A DNA stretch of 9,017 bases, from positions 1 to 9,017 of the forward strand of contig DAPT01000001.1 in NCBI GenBank assembly GCA_002502215.1. Reading direction: 5' to 3'. A program made the position numbers and the translations under genes. Within the stretch, counting starts at the first letter, position 1. Each line of letters starts with the position of its first letter. The notes beneath the pieces are model-generated. The model saw only the letters and a list, made by a program, of their open reading frames with translations. It was not told the DNA's origin and ran no database searches. The DNA is from Euryarchaeota archaeon UBA124. GTDB lineage: Archaea > Thermoplasmatota > Poseidoniia > Poseidoniales > Poseidoniaceae. Shown here piece after piece: positions 9,001 to 9,017 of this stretch.

Positions 9001-9017
9001 CAGGTTCTCTCCAAGCA
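3021..9017 (+). CDS. Giant secreted multidomain beta-helix surface protein (3'-truncated)
   Basis: This is an open frame of 1999 codons with no stop, running off the right edge. ATG 3021 follows a good ribosome site. Residues 1-10 are basic (KNKKTK) and 12-34 hydrophobic, giving a signal peptide or anchor; Cys23 is inside the hydrophobic core with no lipobox. Modules: 36-330, unrecognised, closing with DRAYPLALDPT (318-328), a motif of wall-associated/YD-repeat proteins; 338-369, Tyr-rich (15 Tyr in 32); about 367-530, DNRLRE-like; 538-667 and 923-1044, paralogous Ig-like domains starting DTDAP and DTSAP; 1048-1105, nidogen-like half (VEWRDMG, YQVIFYD, IEFKYD); 1182-1282, a second such segment (IDLPSGFTF, RIGRNGYVYM, LAPWWGYY); 1311-1790, right-handed beta-helix opening with LTIEEGTTIQV and EWKGLSF; 1798-1880, a CarboxypepD_reg-like sandwich (TDANGEA); 1934-1999, the start of another helix. 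Apart from Cys23, its 34 cysteines form 17 adjacent pairs. Likely role is adhesion, binding or surface structure; no catalytic residues are identified and the anchor is unseen. Confidence 0.93.
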   Translation, partial: MLGNKNKKTKTAMGGIGIAVLLCALMAFMPMTSLVDNTATDTVSNAEIVSEVDDFFKLPATIEQTTYEYDAAQELLGMRQMNTKGYLTEDGNIAQLTSDEPMHYLADSGAFEDINLNIMATPEGWEVKENIFTTTFGAEVASGVSIQPNQYVDPIVTGLNPMLVTIDITGTAPMPYHAAPATGDVEVGGNVIRYPLAEGFALDYSVDTSQVKQNLLIQERPVLEDIAEYFGMTETIRLPMGYGLYLDGVALGEEITSTQGELEIRNIENGELLATIPEPVVLEDGGLEPYIGTYFIQVYGPMVLLTTAVDSDWLLSEDRAYPLALDPTIKVTSGNRGYCYVYYGYCYNNTYGYLYRYYGSYYYLPWHRYAFTSASALPSGATVEEVNWKQYVNYAYGSSTGTSITARVLEACGTDARYNYGITSASCSGSISANLLSGSNSNVNERKLISSLGNSASAGTYSQGTGWKTAEICDNNNAAGTACTSTTGSHNYILNAQSNSGTVGMGADMTSSIYIYTRSYNSGGSNSYLEVIYSGGSDTDAPISSHVPYSGLTSYVEGERTFFTKLTDLSGIDTTSTNGVKMFYSINNGTWTSVSATTIQTCTSTSTECRFKATTPDLSAGDYVEYYWKFQDLNSGSNGANVGYDPAPSSGSTTPQGNAHWFFVDDVANAGTAKKFTVLQTDVHSGSYYSPQGYHDRQMTYYDHSDEYLFEWDVSNCGTGSYSCFYASSYYFYSQWKLQWTTTPSANYNGFGGTQSGLNELHQGDGGFLAISAQNGPQMNIIFHYDATANDWGMVGIGDSTPEIETGKLAGGSSASSVSTYGYTSAYNIPLSGLDITGTFGKFDWNGTYSTSKANWLCAGTNGFYYFYRSTSSNARCSSGYYYAYQTSSYKWSGFALSAGYYGRMANSGGTTYKVGNVAPTPDTSAPTMDHGTMRDSHSKSRTFTYTISDAGDPPSGLNVNQTIGEGPTLYYSINNGSQNSVLLNPVGKQRSECADASCQWSAEITTFERGDYITYSAFAVDTSTVSGGTNSITTSSNSFEVGDPNMMLIVEWRDMGYNSQYLCDYQVIFYDVTNEIEFKYDSSCNAYYDYATVGYMDHTRTRGDTMRNPGGGYMAGNNPHTANFRISTDGNDHGYESFSTGMKSVTNAAEVISGSSNGQPTGYYCAYNYYWNQYKTGCNANIDLPSGFTFDYFQKSFDGDDSNDRLRIGRNGYVYMIDSGSTALERGITTWGTSMPALPYSTNAAARPGTLAPWWGYYSSYYCYDNTNTDCGVYVRAMPFEGKGTDVDSDLDCSGNNIECIWDVEGSPYRVSPNSDFLSVTGGDLTIEEGTTIQVAQGKGISIDGACDSVIASGSADKRIVFEGQSGAEWKGLSFTDDCTTTGGTDDRHVFSYVDFNNTSTAAISAGSRHGDYNSYCADSAGGTRPCYSNSNVGNFTLSHVTFTNVETAIRHGSGQGTGFTMNDFSISGADKACINLPSSADAMIKEGTMTNCNTDGESWGGAIVNYPGSTGGMLHVENVTIENAYVNLIDTDLQHVTVSNVSATVTSGATQSGTVFSSDFGVASEVKLYNFDADDYSSASINALGHINMTDVDFGSADLTIAPGGSSSTANGPSGDNAVIDDVTAGDMLIYRMQPSIFADVTSGHVDFSGNAITTDAMVVTNLDSGRFGVAGCGWIIDATTFDSDRLYSSCSSSAAPNTMIFDSGSLTHTSNSDHAVYARNSKMTLGNVAITSSNAGNGVYLSYGSSNADVRLIEVDQNGNDCADSNGATGDCDVYNSGSAITYYGGLAELRAYRLELVSGSIQEVDKSGHVVSASVVNSAGSELFEVGSHVTDANGEADVWVISGDSAGNTYTDHNLRAFGPAGQNETMTTDAWYATDLSSGFTIGSSYALLLEPAPVDFNGTNMDCAWLAAWTDADTGAGLPTNGTTPAGNTIYEFDGTPMTLTEDLNLNGCVIKLMGAVLKVKSTATSTPVLTLSNGGKLLIGKSSVATGSLQA
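4769..4786 (+). repeat. 18-bp exact direct repeat, copy 1 (Ig-like domain 1)
   Basis: CTACAGCATCAACAACGG encodes the core of FYSINNG (residues about 583-589) in the first Ig-like domain. The identical 18 bases recur at 5933-5950 in the second Ig-like domain, in the same frame and at the equivalent place. It marks an intragenic domain duplication rather than a mobile repeat. Confidence 0.75.
5933..5950 (+). repeat. 18-bp exact direct repeat, copy 2 (Ig-like domain 2)
   Basis: This copy is identical to 4769-4786 and encodes the core of YYSINNG in the second Ig-like domain. Surrounding DNA has diverged strongly, so the duplication is old or this strand is under tight constraint. Both domains also carry a short Cys pair after this strand (602/609 and 994/999). 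Confidence 0.75.

Noticed and set aside
1..9017. Defence system, prophage, transposon or CRISPR locus.
   Set aside because: No transposase, integrase, nuclease, methylase, terminal repeat or repeat-spacer array is present; both genes are surface proteins.

Overview
This window looks like a stretch of the genome of a marine archaeon, most likely Marine Group II (Candidatus Poseidoniales/Poseidoniia). That assignment is an inference. It rests on two adjacent, very large, acidic, Asn/Asp/Thr/Ser/Gly-rich secreted proteins built from CARDB-, PKD-, FN3-, Ig- and beta-helix-like modules, a C-terminal membrane anchor with a short acidic tail, and a Shine-Dalgarno plus TATA-like leader. No rRNA, tRNA or core marker gene is present to settle it; a marine bacterium with large surface proteins is the main alternative.

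Layout. Positions 1-2664 are the 3' part of a surface-protein gene whose 5' end lies outside the window. It encodes 887 visible residues ending in one transmembrane helix and the tail DGEDKDWDY. Positions 2665-3020 are intergenic. First come three consecutive hairpins, the last a perfect 13-bp stem followed by a T-tract (a bacterial-style intrinsic terminator). Then comes an AT-rich stretch with TATA-like boxes and a small inverted repeat, and finally a clear ribosome binding site. Positions 3021-9017 are one uninterrupted open frame of 1999 codons on the + strand that runs off the right edge. It encodes a giant secreted protein starting with a signal peptide.

The giant protein reads as a chain of extracellular modules: an N-terminal region ending in a YPLALDPT motif; a Tyr-rich loop and a DNRLRE-like beta-sandwich; two paralogous Ig-like domains; Tyr/Cys-rich inserts; nidogen-like segments; a right-handed parallel beta-helix; a small beta-sandwich with a TDANGEA motif; and the start of a second beta-helix. 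Both gene products look like cell-surface or secreted adhesion or structural proteins. Both place all their visible extracellular cysteines in close sequential pairs, suggesting a disulfide-stabilised surface. Nothing identifies an enzyme or a ligand.

I found no CRISPR array, mobile element, RNA gene or defence system. The observations most worth following up are the local cysteine pairing, the recurring Tyr-rich disulfide-bracketed inserts, the module order, and the terminator-like structure in a probable archaeon.
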